Shown here: positions 8,714 through 17,235 of the stretch, one piece after another
How the letters are laid out: every line of letters starts with the position of its first letter
Numbering within the stretch: the first letter of the stretch is position 1
Source: Microbaculum sp051390635
Lineage (GTDB): Bacteria; Pseudomonadota; Alphaproteobacteria; Rhizobiales; Tepidamorphaceae
Length of the DNA stretch: 64,000 nucleotides
Assembly (NCBI RefSeq): GCF_051390635.1
Contig: NZ_JBPODT010000001.1
Span: 62,001-126,000, forward strand
Direction of reading: 5' to 3'
Program-made: the position numbers and the translations under genes
Notes under the pieces: generated by a model
The model's input: only the letters and a program-made list of their open reading frames with translations
Told to the model about the DNA's origin: nothing
Databases searched by the model: none

Positions 8714-11071
8714 TCAGCGCGGCGTGCCCGGCCCCGACTTCCGCTTCAGCCCGCCGGCCCCGGACGTACCACCGGACACACTGCCCTTGCCGCCCTTCGG
8801 CCGGAACGCCTTCGCGGCACCGGGCTTGCCACCCGGTTTGCCACCCGGTTTGCCCGCGGGCTTGCCACCCGGTTTTCCGGGCCGCTTGCCCGCCGGCTTT
8901 CCGGTCGCCTTCCGGCCGGGCTTCCAGTTTGGATCGAGCGCGGGATTCGGTCCCTTGCGCGCCGGCCGCTCATCACCCGACCGACGTTCCGAATCGTCGG
9001 TGCGCTTCGGTTTCGGGGCGCCGTGGTCGTCCTGCGCGCGGTCGTCGCGTTCGCGGGGATCGTAGGGCTTCGTTGCGAACGGCTTCTTCTCGTAGGGCTT
9101 CTTCTCGTACGGTTTCTTGTCGAACGGCTTCTTGTCGCTGCGCGGCGGCCGGTCTCCATAGGGTTTCTTCTCCCCGAAGACTGTCTTCTCATCGGAGACT
9201 GGCTTATCTCCATACGGCTTCCGATCGCCGTAGGGCTTCCTGTCCCCGTAGGGCTTCCTGTCGCCATACGGCTTTTTGTCGCCATACGGCTTTTTGTCGC
9301 CATACGGTTTCTTGTCGCCGTACGGCTTCTTGTCTCCGTAAGGTTTCTTGTCCCGGGGCGGCCCCTTTCGCGCATAGGGCTTCCGCTCACCGTCCGCGTG
9401 CCCCTCGGATGCATCCCGGGCCTCCGGCCGCGGCGCACGGGTCAGGTCCGGCATGCCCTCCAGGCGCGACACGCCGACGTTGCGCTCCAGCATCATCTCG
9501 GGGCCGAGCGCGGCCTCGAAGGCATCCGCGCTCTCCGCCGCGATCTGGATATAAGTCGCCTCGTCCTGCAGCTTGATTGCCCCGACGTCGCGCTTGGTGA
9601 TCCCGCCGGCACGGCACACCATCGGCAGGATCCAGCGCGGCTCGGCGCGCTGCCTGCGCCCGATAGACAGAGAAAACCAGACGCTGTCGTCGAAGTCCTC
9701 GCGTGACCGTCTCGGCACCTCCGGCGCCCTCTTTTCCGGCTTTCTCAGGTCTTGCGGGGCGATTTCGGCCAGTTCCTCCGGAGCCGATTGACCGGCGCGG
9801 CAGCGGCGCAGGAAGGCGGCGGCCACCTGTTCGGCGCCATGGCGCGCGAGCAGGTCCTGAACGAGCGTCTGCTCCTCCTCCAGCACAGGGTCGCTGAGGG
9901 AGGGGTCGGCCAGCAGGCGCTCGTCGTCGCGCCGGCGCACCTCGTCGGCGGTCGGCGGCTTGCACCAGTCGGCATCGATGCCGCCATTGGCCAGCAGGCG
10001 CTCGGCCTGCCGGCGCCGGTTGTTGGGCACGATCAGGACGCTGACACCCTTGCGCCCGGCCCGGCCCGTCCGGCCGCTGCGATGCACCATGGTTTCGGCG
10101 TTCGTCGGCAGGTCGGCGTGGATGACGAGCTCCAGGTTCGGCAGGTCGATGCCGCGCGCGGCCACGTCGGTGGCGATGCACACCCGGGCGCGCCCGTCGC
10201 GCATGGCCTGCAGCGCGTGCGTCCGCTCGCTCTGGCTCAGTTCGCCCGACAGCGCCACCACGGCGAACCCGCGATTGTTGAACCGCGCGGTCAGGTGGGT
10301 GACTGTGGCGCGCGTCGCGCAGAACACGAGGGCGTTCCTGGCCTCGTGGAAGCGCAGCACGTTGATGATCGCGTTTTCCTTGTCGTAGGACGCGACCGGA
10401 TGCACGCGGTATTCGATGTCCAGGTGCTGCGCCTGTTCTTCCGTAGTGGTGACGCGCACCGCGTCGCGCTGAAATGTCTTGGCCAGTTTGGCGATGGTGG
10501 GCGGCACCGTGGCCGAGAACAGCAGCGTGCGCCGCTCGGACGGCGCGGATTCCAGGATGAACTCGAGGTCCTCGCGAAAGCCCAGATCGAGCATCTCGTC
10601 GGCCTCGTCGAGCACCACCGCCCGCAGCGCGGAGGTATCCAGCGATCCGCGGCGGATGTGGTCGCACAGGCGGCCCGGCGTGCCGACGACGATATGGGCG
10701 CCGCGATCGAGCGCGCGCCGCTCGGTCCGGTAGTCCATGCCGCCGACACAGGAGGCGAGCCGCGCCCCCGTCTCGCCGTAGAGCCACTCGAGCTCGCGCC
10801 CCACCTGCATCGCCAGTTCCCGGGTCGGGGCGACGACCAGCGCCAGCGGGGCGTCCGGCTGGTCGAACTGGCCGGCGTCGTCGAGCAGGGTCGGCGCCAG
10901 GGCCAGACCGAACGCGACGGTCTTGCCGGACCCCGTCTGCGCCGAGACCAGCAGGTCCGCGCCGCTCAGTTCGGGCGCCAGAACGGCCTTCTGCACGGGC
11001 GTCAACGCAGTATAGCCGCGCTTTTCGAGCGCAGCGCCGAGCGCCGGAACGACGCCTTCAAAATCTGTCAT
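8714..11071 (-). CDS. DEAD-box RNA helicase with DbpA-type RNA-binding domain and long repetitive basic tail
   Basis: ATP-dependent RNA helicase, likely for ribosome assembly or mRNA unwinding. About 785 residues. Core motifs: AQTGSGKT (44-51), PTREL (82-86), TPGR (131-134), DEAD (155-158), FSAT, and HRSGRTGRAGR near residue 335. A DbpA-like RNA-binding segment lies around 470-545. From about 560 on the tail is low complexity: eight consecutive KPYGD-based hexapeptides, more KKPY/KKPF units, then GKPGGKPAGK repeats, all strongly basic. It interrupts the polysaccharide genes but is not functionally linked to them. Closest family role is DeaD/CsdA-like; the paralogue cannot be fixed. Confidence 0.9.
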   Translation of the reverse strand: MTDFEGVVPALGAALEKRGYTALTPVQKAVLAPELSGADLLVSAQTGSGKTVAFGLALAPTLLDDAGQFDQPDAPLALVVAPTRELAMQVGRELEWLYGETGARLASCVGGMDYRTERRALDRGAHIVVGTPGRLCDHIRRGSLDTSALRAVVLDEADEMLDLGFREDLEFILESAPSERRTLLFSATVPPTIAKLAKTFQRDAVRVTTTEEQAQHLDIEYRVHPVASYDKENAIINVLRFHEARNALVFCATRATVTHLTARFNNRGFAVVALSGELSQSERTHALQAMRDGRARVCIATDVAARGIDLPNLELVIHADLPTNAETMVHRSGRTGRAGRKGVSVLIVPNNRRRQAERLLANGGIDADWCKPPTADEVRRRDDERLLADPSLSDPVLEEEQTLVQDLLARHGAEQVAAAFLRRCRAGQSAPEELAEIAPQDLRKPEKRAPEVPRRSREDFDDSVWFSLSIGRRQRAEPRWILPMVCRAGGITKRDVGAIKLQDEATYIQIAAESADAFEAALGPEMMLERNVGVSRLEGMPDLTRAPRPEARDASEGHADGERKPYARKGPPRDKKPYGDKKPYGDKKPYGDKKPYGDKKPYGDRKPYGDRKPYGDRKPYGDKPVSDEKTVFGEKKPYGDRPPRSDKKPFDKKPYEKKPYEKKPFATKPYDPRERDDRAQDDHGAPKPKRTDDSERRSGDERPARKGPNPALDPNWKPGRKATGKPAGKRPGKPGGKPAGKPGGKPGGKPGAAKAFRPKGGKGSVSGGTSGAGGLKRKSGPGTPR
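9206..9349 (-). repeat. Eight in-frame 18-bp repeats encoding K/R-K-P-Y-G-D
   Basis: Inside the helicase gene. Copies differ mainly at synonymous third positions, so the peptide rather than the DNA appears conserved. An interrupted stretch and further KKPY/KKPF units follow at lower coordinates. Confidence 0.9.
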
Positions 11072-11447
11072 GTCGTGTCTTTCGGGATTCCTGTTTCAGG
11101 CGCCTGCCCGTGGCCAGTCACGGGAAAGGCACCTGTCGCCGCGATCTTGAAGAAGGCGGATCGATGTCGTCCGGCTTAGTTAAGTGTCGGCGCGTTGAAT
11201 GTACAGAACGACGCGCACCGCCTGTCGTCCGGTCAATCGCTAAAAGCGCCGGTGACGACGATCCGTCTCATGGCGGCGAAAAGGACGGCGTGAGGGGCGT
11301 AAAGTCAAGGTGCCACAGAGGGAAATACGCGCGATCGATTCGCCAGCCTCCGTTCTAGGCCCGCACCCCCTCCGGCCCCCCGACACCACCAAGACGCGTG
11401 ATGACCGGGTCGCGGAAACGTGCTATTGATTAGGTGGCGAAATAGCC
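11072..11447. other. Gene-free region between helicase and cyclase
   Basis: Divergent spacer of 376 bases. Apart from the epimerase remnant at 11233-11308 I see no gene, RNA or terminator. The helicase ATG has only a weak purine stretch upstream. Confidence 0.5.
11233..11308 (-). pseudogene. Remnant 5' end of a CapF-like epimerase gene with its promoter
   Basis: On the minus strand ATG at 11271 opens M-R-R-I-V-V-T-G-A, the start of an NAD-binding SDR like CapF (M-R-K-I-A-I-T-G-A), then runs into F-S-D and a stop at 11233. Upstream, TTGACT (11308-11303), a 17-nt spacer, TCCTTT (11285-11280) and 8 nt to the ATG reproduce the capF promoter layout exactly. The flanking GCGAAAAGGACGG is also shared. 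It looks like a paralogue truncated after nine codons. It points toward the helicase gene and may now drive it. Confidence 0.55.
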
Positions 11448-12245
11448 ATGTCACAGCAACCCAACACCGGCGAAGAAGCCAAACTGGAGGCGTGGCGGGA
11501 GGTTCTGAGCGAGGGCCACCCGTTTCACAAGAACCTGCGCCGCGCGATGCATCTTCTGCCCGGCACGCCGCGCTGCAAGATCTGTCACAACCCCTTCGGC
11601 GGCGTCGGCGGCCGTATCTGCGCCGTGCTCGGCTTCCGGCCGTCCAAGAAGAACCCCCATATCTGCAGCCTGTGTTGCGAGAAGATGCCCTTGGGCGGGG
11701 CGGAAATCGAGACCGCGATCCTCTTCGCCGACGTTCGCGGCTCGACGGAGTTGGCCGAAAAGCTCGGCCCCGCGCGGTTCGCCGAGATCCTGAACCGGTT
11801 CTACGTGACCGCCACCGAGGTTCTGATCCGTCACGACGCGACGGTGGACAAGCTCATCGGCGACGAGGTGATGGCGTTCTTCATTCCCGGCTTCTCGGGT
11901 CCCGACTTCAAGATAAAGGCGGTCGAGGCCGGCATGGACCTGCTGCGCGCGCTCGGCTACGACGGTCGCCATTCCCCTCTGTTGCCCGTGGGGATCGGCA
12001 TCGACGCCGGCACGGCCTTCGTCGGCAATGTCGGCCGCGAGGATTACTTCGACTTCACAGCGCTCGGAGATCCGGTCAATACCGCCGCGCGCATCCAGGC
12101 GGCTGCCGCCCCCGGCGAATTGCTGATCGGCGAAACCGTGTTCAGGGCCGTTGCCGCGCGGTATCCGGGCTGCGAAGCCCGAATGATCCGGGTCGCCGGC
12201 AAACAGGAGCCGCTTTCGGTCCATTCCCTGCCCCTTGCCGCCTAG
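11448..12245 (+). CDS. Class III adenylate/guanylate cyclase with N-terminal Cys cluster
   Basis: About 265 residues. The C-terminal catalytic domain has the two metal-binding Asp positions, ILFADVRGST (D95) and DKLIGDEVMAFF (D139), and the ALGDPVNTAARIQ segment with the transition-state Asn and Arg. The N-terminus has Cys pairs at about 43/46 (CKIC) and 73/76/77 (CSLCC), plus C58, which could bind zinc or an Fe-S cluster. There are no membrane segments, so it should be soluble. It is transcribed alone ahead of capE. The substrate (ATP or GTP) and signal are unknown. The Cys-rich front domain suggests metal or redox sensing. Confidence 0.85.
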   Translation: MSQQPNTGEEAKLEAWREVLSEGHPFHKNLRRAMHLLPGTPRCKICHNPFGGVGGRICAVLGFRPSKKNPHICSLCCEKMPLGGAEIETAILFADVRGSTELAEKLGPARFAEILNRFYVTATEVLIRHDATVDKLIGDEVMAFFIPGFSGPDFKIKAVEAGMDLLRALGYDGRHSPLLPVGIGIDAGTAFVGNVGREDYFDFTALGDPVNTAARIQAAAAPGELLIGETVFRAVAARYPGCEARMIRVAGKQEPLSVHSLPLAA

Positions 12246-12347
12246 ACGGCCGCTCCCCGTATACCGCACCGCGCCGCGCGGGCGGAAACCTCTCAATTGC
12301 GCCCCGCGTCCGCTTGTGGCACATGAGCAGCCGCACAAGGCGTTGAT

Positions 12348-13358
12348 ATGCAAGGCAAGACCATCCTCATCACCGGCGGCACCGGCTCCTTCGGCGGGGT
12401 CATGGTGCGGCATGCGCTGGCGCAGGGCGCCGGCGAGATCCGCATCCTGTCGCGCGACGAGGAGAAGCAGGACGCCATGCGCAACCGTCTGCGCGAGCCG
12501 CGGCTGTCGTTCTACATCGGCGACGTGCGCGATCCCGGCAGCGTCGACATGGCGATGGCCGGCGCCGACATGGTGTTTCATGCCGCCGCGCTGAAGCAGG
12601 TGCCCTCCTGCGAGTTCTTCCCGATGGAGGCCGTCCGCACCAACGTCGTCGGCTCCTCCAACGTCATCGAGTCCGCGATCAAGTATGACGTCGATCGGGT
12701 CGTGTGCCTGTCGACCGACAAGGCCGTGCTGCCGATCAACGCCATGGGCATGTCCAAGGCGATGATGGAGAAGCTCGTCCAGGCCGCCTCGCGCCGCCGC
12801 AACGGTGAAGGCACCGTCGTCGCCTGCGTCCGCTACGGCAACGTCATGTACTCGCGCGGCTCGGTGATCCCGCTGTTCCTGAAGCAGCTCCGCGACGGCG
12901 GGCCGATCACCGTCACCAATCCGCAGATGACGCGGTTTTTGCTACCGCTGATCGATTCCGTCGCCCTCGTCGAGCACGCCCTCACCCACGCCGAGCCCGG
13001 CGACGTGTTCATCAAGAAGGCGCCCGCCTGCACCATCGGCACGCTGGCCGAGGCGATGAAGGCGCTGTTCGAGGCCGACGTCGATATCCGCACCATCGGC
13101 GTCCGCCACGGCGAGAAGCTGTTCGAGACGCTGGCGACCGCCGACGAGCTGGCGGGCGCCGAGGACCAGGGCGACTACTGGCGCATCCGCATGGACGGCC
13201 GCGACCTCGATTACGCGTCCTATTTCTCCGAAGGAAACCCGGACGTCGCCGAGATCGAGGACTACACCTCGCACAACACCGAACAGCTCGATCTGGAAGG
13301 TGTCGTCGACCTCTTGTTGACCCTGCCGGAGATCAGGGCGGAGCTGGGCACGGCCTAG
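12348..13358 (+). CDS. capE: UDP-GlcNAc 4,6-dehydratase/5-epimerase, CapE/WbjB/FnlA type
   Basis: First enzyme of UDP-L-FucNAc synthesis, acting on UDP-GlcNAc in the cytosol. About 336 residues. NAD-binding loop TGGTGSFGG near the N-terminus, then FHAAALKQVPSCEFFP and STDKAVLPINAMGMSK. The usual SDR Tyr of YxxxK is Met here (MGMSK), a known feature of the CapE/FlaA1-like group. The C-terminal half has PQMTRFLLPL and VRHGEKLFE. An AAGGCG sits about 7 nt before the ATG. It is separated from capF and capG by the helicase and cyclase and lies on the opposite strand, so it must be expressed independently. Confidence 0.92.
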   Translation: MQGKTILITGGTGSFGGVMVRHALAQGAGEIRILSRDEEKQDAMRNRLREPRLSFYIGDVRDPGSVDMAMAGADMVFHAAALKQVPSCEFFPMEAVRTNVVGSSNVIESAIKYDVDRVVCLSTDKAVLPINAMGMSKAMMEKLVQAASRRRNGEGTVVACVRYGNVMYSRGSVIPLFLKQLRDGGPITVTNPQMTRFLLPLIDSVALVEHALTHAEPGDVFIKKAPACTIGTLAEAMKALFEADVDIRTIGVRHGEKLFETLATADELAGAEDQGDYWRIRMDGRDLDYASYFSEGNPDVAEIEDYTSHNTEQLDLEGVVDLLLTLPEIRAELGTA

Positions 13359-13426
13359 GGACTGGACAGCCGGCGTTCCGTCCCCATCTATGGCGGTACC
13401 GACCAGTAACACCCCGGAGGTCTTCG

Positions 13427-14335
13427 ATGTCCATCCGCCCCGTCAAGAGCATCCACGAGGCAAGCCCGACGATGGAGGGCGCCGGCGTCAAGCTGCACCG
13501 CGCCTTCGGCTTCGGCAACACCAGCGAATTCGATCCCTTCCTGCTGTTCGACGATTTCCGTAACGAACGGCCCGAGGACTACCTCAAGGGCTTTCCCTGG
13601 CATCCCCATCGCGGCATCGAGACGATCACCTACGTCCTCTCGGGCACCGTCGACCATGGCGACAGCCTCGGCAACACCGGTACGCTGGGCGCCGGCGACG
13701 TGCAGTGGATGACGGCCGGCAGCGGCATCATGCACCAGGAAATGCCCAAGGGCGACGCCAAGGGACAGATGCACGGCTTCCAGCTCTGGGCCAACCTGCC
13801 CTCGTCGCTGAAGATGACCGAGCCACGCTATCAGGACATCGAGTCCGCCGCGATTCCCGAGATCATCGACGACGACGGCACCATCGTCCGCGTCGTCTGC
13901 GGCGACTTCTGGGGCAAGCGCGGCCCCGTCGACGGCATCGCCGCCGATCCGCGCTATCTCGACGTGTTCGTGCCCGCCGGCGTCCGCAAGCGGCTTCCGG
14001 TGGAAACCTACCGGCAGGCCTTCGCCTACGTGTTCGAGGGCTCGGGCACGTTCCGCGACGCGTCGAAACCGTTCGGCGTCCTGACCGAGCGCGGCACGCC
14101 CGAAAACGAGGTGCTGGTGCGCGAGCAGACCGGGAATCGCTCCCTGGTGCTGTTCGATTCCGGCGACGAGGTGACCGTCCAGGCCGGCGACGAAGGCATT
14201 CGCTTCCTGCTGGTCTCCGGCAAGCCGCTGAAGGAGCCGGTCGCCTGGTACGGGCCCATCGTCATGAACACCCGCGACGAACTGCGCCAGGCGGTCTCCG
14301 AGCTGAACGACGGGACGTTCATCAAGCACCGCTAA
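13427..14335 (+). CDS. Pirin family cupin protein
   Basis: About 302 residues with the two-cupin pirin fold. Metal ligands visible in FPWHPHRGIET and SGIMHQEMPKG, followed by GFQLWANLP, all pirin signatures. Bacterial pirins include quercetin 2,3-dioxygenases and regulators of pyruvate metabolism; the sequence does not distinguish these. A GGAGG lies just upstream of the ATG. It is 68 nt downstream of capE and convergent with the polysaccharide genes that follow. No link to sugar metabolism is evident. Confidence 0.88.
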   Translation: MSIRPVKSIHEASPTMEGAGVKLHRAFGFGNTSEFDPFLLFDDFRNERPEDYLKGFPWHPHRGIETITYVLSGTVDHGDSLGNTGTLGAGDVQWMTAGSGIMHQEMPKGDAKGQMHGFQLWANLPSSLKMTEPRYQDIESAAIPEIIDDDGTIVRVVCGDFWGKRGPVDGIAADPRYLDVFVPAGVRKRLPVETYRQAFAYVFEGSGTFRDASKPFGVLTERGTPENEVLVREQTGNRSLVLFDSGDEVTVQAGDEGIRFLLVSGKPLKEPVAWYGPIVMNTRDELRQAVSELNDGTFIKHR

Positions 14336-14405
14336 AGGCTTGCAAGGGACCCGTGTCGCGCCGCCAGCCGGGCGCCGCCGACCGGGCCCCGTCAGCCGGG
14401 CCCCG

Positions 14406-14999
14406 TCAGCCGAACAGCCCCTTTATCGTCCGGCCAATGATCGCCAGGTCGAGGCCGAAGCTGCGCCGATCGAGATAGTCGAGGTAAAGCGCGATCTTCT
14501 TCGGCACGACCTCCTCGAGATAGACCGTCTCCGGATCGGTGGCGCCGGCGAGCACCGCCTCCTCGTCGCGGAACTCGAGCGTGGCGAGATCGGTGATGCC
14601 CGGCCGCACCGAGGTGATCCGCTCGCGTGCCTCGGCGGGATAATAGGCAAACATTCCAGGCACTTCCGGCCGGGGGCCGACAAACGACATCGCCCCGCGC
14701 AGGACGTCCCAGAGCTGCGGCAGCTCGTCGAGCTTGGTGCGGCGCAGCACCGCGCCGACGCGGGTGATGCGCGGATCGCCGCCCGCGGTGACCTTCGGGC
14801 CCGCGACCGGCCGCATGGTGCGGAACTTGTGGATGCGGAAGAGGCGCCCCCGCAGCCCCACCCGATCCTGGCTGAACAGCACCGGTGCGCCGGAATCGAC
14901 CAGGATCGCGACCGAGATCGCGACCAGCACCGGCGACAGCACGATCAGCCCGGCCAGGCTCGCGGCGATATCGAAGGCCCGTTTGGCGAAATCCTGCAC
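14406..14999 (-). CDS. Small polyprenyl-phosphate phosphoglycosyl transferase (PglC/WcaJ catalytic-domain type)
   Basis: About 197 residues. Transfers a sugar-1-phosphate from a UDP-sugar to undecaprenyl phosphate, starting repeat-unit assembly. One N-terminal re-entrant hydrophobic helix (about 12-33) followed by the family motifs FRIHKFRTM, KLDELPQLWDVLRG and MSFVGPRPEVP; the DE pair in KLDELPQ is catalytic. It lacks the four-helix N-terminal domain of WbaP. The start is a GTG whose GAGGGG site overlaps the stop of the upstream sulfotransferase gene, indicating coupling. With the WbpM-like dehydratase and DegT aminotransferase nearby, a diNAcBac-like or FucNAc phosphate donor is plausible. 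Confidence 0.92.
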   Translation of the reverse strand: MQDFAKRAFDIAASLAGLIVLSPVLVAISVAILVDSGAPVLFSQDRVGLRGRLFRIHKFRTMRPVAGPKVTAGGDPRITRVGAVLRRTKLDELPQLWDVLRGAMSFVGPRPEVPGMFAYYPAEARERITSVRPGITDLATLEFRDEEAVLAGATDPETVYLEEVVPKKIALYLDYLDRRSFGLDLAIIGRTIKGLFG

Positions 15000-15008
15000 A
15001 GTTTCCCC

Positions 15009-15881
15009 TCAGCCGTAGCCGTATTCGGCGATCAGCGCCTCGACGGCGCGCCGCGTGTCGCCCTCGATCGCTTCGGGCAGCGCCGATTGGCGGTTGCCCG
15101 ACGCCCTGACGCGCTCGGAGAACACGCGCGCGGCAAGCGCGTCGTCGTCAACGCCGAGGAACGACCAGATCCGCCGCAGATCCTCGGGGCCGCCGACGAG
15201 TGCCTCGTAGTTGACCGAAATCCCGCGCTCGGGCGGCAGATCCGCGAAAAACCGGTCGATCGTCCGCACCGACGAGAGCCACTGGCGGGCGCAGACGGTC
15301 TCCAGGCTCTCGGTTTCCAGATCGGCGCGAATGCCGGGATAGCGCGCGCCCCACATGTGCAGGCCGCGCTTGTGGCCGAGGCGGCCGCTGAGCGCGTTCA
15401 GCGCGTACCAGCCCATGTAGCCCAGGTCGGCGGGCCCGAACAGCCGCAGCTTGCGCCGGAGATGGCCGGTATCCGGCGGCGCCCTCCAGGCGTCGATGGT
15501 CGACCCGATGACGCGGCGCGGATCGCGCGTGATCCGCACGTAAAGCGCGTCCGGCAGAACCGCCTCGACGAAATCCGGCCTGAGCGCGTTGCCGACGGTC
15601 TTTTCCACGACGAACCGCACCTGCGGCCACGACGCACCGGCATTGCGGCGGGCAATGCCGGTCAGCCGGTCGCGTATCCGCCGTGCCACGGCCGGGGTCG
15701 CGGTGCCCGGCGCGAACGCATCGTCGGGCCGGCGGTCGTTGCCGATCCGCCAGATATGGTTGACGTCGAAGGGAATGGCGGCGATCCGCGGATGCGCGGC
15801 GATCAGGTCGCGCAGCATCGAGGTGCCCGAGCGCGCGGCCCCCAGCACCACGACGAAGCGGCGATCCGGATTGCCCGCCAC
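15009..15881 (-). CDS. PAPS-dependent sulfotransferase family protein
   Basis: About 290 residues. The 5'-phosphosulfate loop is visible as LGAARSGTSML near the N-terminus and the 3'-phosphate site as VRITRDPRRVIGST in the middle. It would move sulfate from PAPS to a hydroxyl. It sits between the aminotransferase and phosphoglycosyl transferase genes with near-zero spacing (stop 7 nt from the next start region), so the acceptor is probably the same surface glycan. The start is GTG at 15881 with GAGG 6 nt upstream inside the end of the DegT gene. No PAPS synthesis genes are in the window. Confidence 0.85.
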   Translation of the reverse strand: MAGNPDRRFVVVLGAARSGTSMLRDLIAAHPRIAAIPFDVNHIWRIGNDRRPDDAFAPGTATPAVARRIRDRLTGIARRNAGASWPQVRFVVEKTVGNALRPDFVEAVLPDALYVRITRDPRRVIGSTIDAWRAPPDTGHLRRKLRLFGPADLGYMGWYALNALSGRLGHKRGLHMWGARYPGIRADLETESLETVCARQWLSSVRTIDRFFADLPPERGISVNYEALVGGPEDLRRIWSFLGVDDDALAARVFSERVRASGNRQSALPEAIEGDTRRAVEALIAEYGYG

Positions 15882-15888
15882 GGCGGCC

Positions 15889-17070
15889 TCAGGCCCCGGC
15901 GACGGCGCGCCGGCCGGCCGTCAGCGTGTCGCGCACCGCGCCGATCACCGCCCCGATCTCGGCCTCCGTCATGTCCGGGAACAGCGGCAGCGTGACGAGG
16001 CTGTTGAACGCGTCCTCGGAAACCGGGAAATCCTCCGGCTTCAGGTCGTAGCGGTCCTTCCAGTAGGTCATCTGGTGCAGCGGCGCGTAGTGCATGCTGG
16101 TGCCGATGCCGATCTCCGTCATCCGGGCGATGAAGGCGTCGCGGTCGAGCGGCGCATCCGCGTTCAGGCGGATCGGAAACAGGTGCCAGGAATGCCCGCC
16201 CTGCTCGCCCCTCACCGGCAGCCGCGCCGGCAGGTCGGCGAAGGCGTCGAGATAGCGCTCGGCGATGGCCGCGCGCTTCTTGCAGAGGCCGTCGGTCTTC
16301 TCAAGCTGGCGCACGCCGACGGCGGCGGCGAGATCGGACAGGTTGTACTTGAACCCGGGCGCGACGATGTCGTAGCGCCAGCCGGCCCCGGGCGTGCGGA
16401 AGCGGTCGAAGGCGTCGCGGTCGATGCCGTGCAGCCGCATGATCCGCGCCCGTTCCGCCAGGTCCCGGCGAGGCGTCACCAGCATGCCGCCCTCGCCGGT
16501 CGTGATCGTCTTGTTGGCGTAGAAGCTGAAGACGGTCGCCGCCGTGCCGTGCGACCCGATCAGCCGGCCCTGCCAGCGCGTCGGCAGCGCGTGGGCGGCA
16601 TCCTCGACGATTTCGATGCCATGGCGGTCGCAAATCGCCGAAATCCGGTCCAGATCGCAGGAAAGTCCGCCGTAATGCACCGGCATGACCGCCTTCGTGC
16701 GCTCGGTAATCACCGCTTCCAAGGCCGCCGGATCGAGGCACAGGGTCTCGGGATCGACGTCGACGAGCCTGACTTCGGCACCCAGATACCGCACCACCTC
16801 CGCGCTCGCGGTGAAGGTGAGATCCGGCACCACGACCTCGTCGCCGGGGCCGATGGCAAGCGCCTCGAGCGCGAGATGAAGCCCCGCCGTCGCCGAATTG
16901 ACCGCGATCGCCTCGACATCGCCGCCCAGATAGGCGCGGAAGCCCTCCTCGAACCGACGCGCGCGGTCGCCGGTCGTCAGCCAGCCGCCGCGAAGCGTGG
17001 CCACGACCTCTTCGATCTCCTCCTCGCCGATCGAGGGTCGGAAAAACGGAACCTTGATGCTCTCGCTCAT
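15889..17070 (-). CDS. DegT/DnrJ/EryC1/StrS-family sugar aminotransferase
   Basis: PLP-dependent aminotransferase of about 393 residues that converts a 4-keto-nucleotide sugar to the 4-amino form. Markers: NSATAGLHLALEAL, VVPDLTFTASAEVV, EDAAHALPT and the PLP lysine region SFYANKTITTGEGG, followed by FKYNLSDLAAAVG. The 4-keto substrate could come from the WbpM/PglF-like dehydratase at 18661, giving a PglE-like step toward bacillosamine-type sugars; the acetyltransferase (PglD) needed for that route is not in the window. It is the first gene of a three-gene minus-strand operon with the sulfotransferase and phosphoglycosyl transferase. Confidence 0.9.
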   Translation of the reverse strand: MSESIKVPFFRPSIGEEEIEEVVATLRGGWLTTGDRARRFEEGFRAYLGGDVEAIAVNSATAGLHLALEALAIGPGDEVVVPDLTFTASAEVVRYLGAEVRLVDVDPETLCLDPAALEAVITERTKAVMPVHYGGLSCDLDRISAICDRHGIEIVEDAAHALPTRWQGRLIGSHGTAATVFSFYANKTITTGEGGMLVTPRRDLAERARIMRLHGIDRDAFDRFRTPGAGWRYDIVAPGFKYNLSDLAAAVGVRQLEKTDGLCKKRAAIAERYLDAFADLPARLPVRGEQGGHSWHLFPIRLNADAPLDRDAFIARMTEIGIGTSMHYAPLHQMTYWKDRYDLKPEDFPVSEDAFNSLVTLPLFPDMTEAEIGAVIGAVRDTLTAGRRAVAGA

Positions 17071-17235
17071 CGATGCTACCGGCGCATCCTGCGTTACGTT
17101 GGGCCGAGAAAGCGCGGCGACCGCGAACCGCGCCGGCAGCTAAACGCCCAAGGGACGCCCGATCAACACTTTTCCCACCAAGACACCGACCGCAGAAGCC
17201 GGTAGTCTCGCCGAACAATCAGGTCCCCGCGACGT

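Noticed and set aside
9143..9349. Assembly artefact in the helicase repeats
   Set aside because: The frame is intact and copies differ at synonymous sites, which a collapsed repeat would not show.
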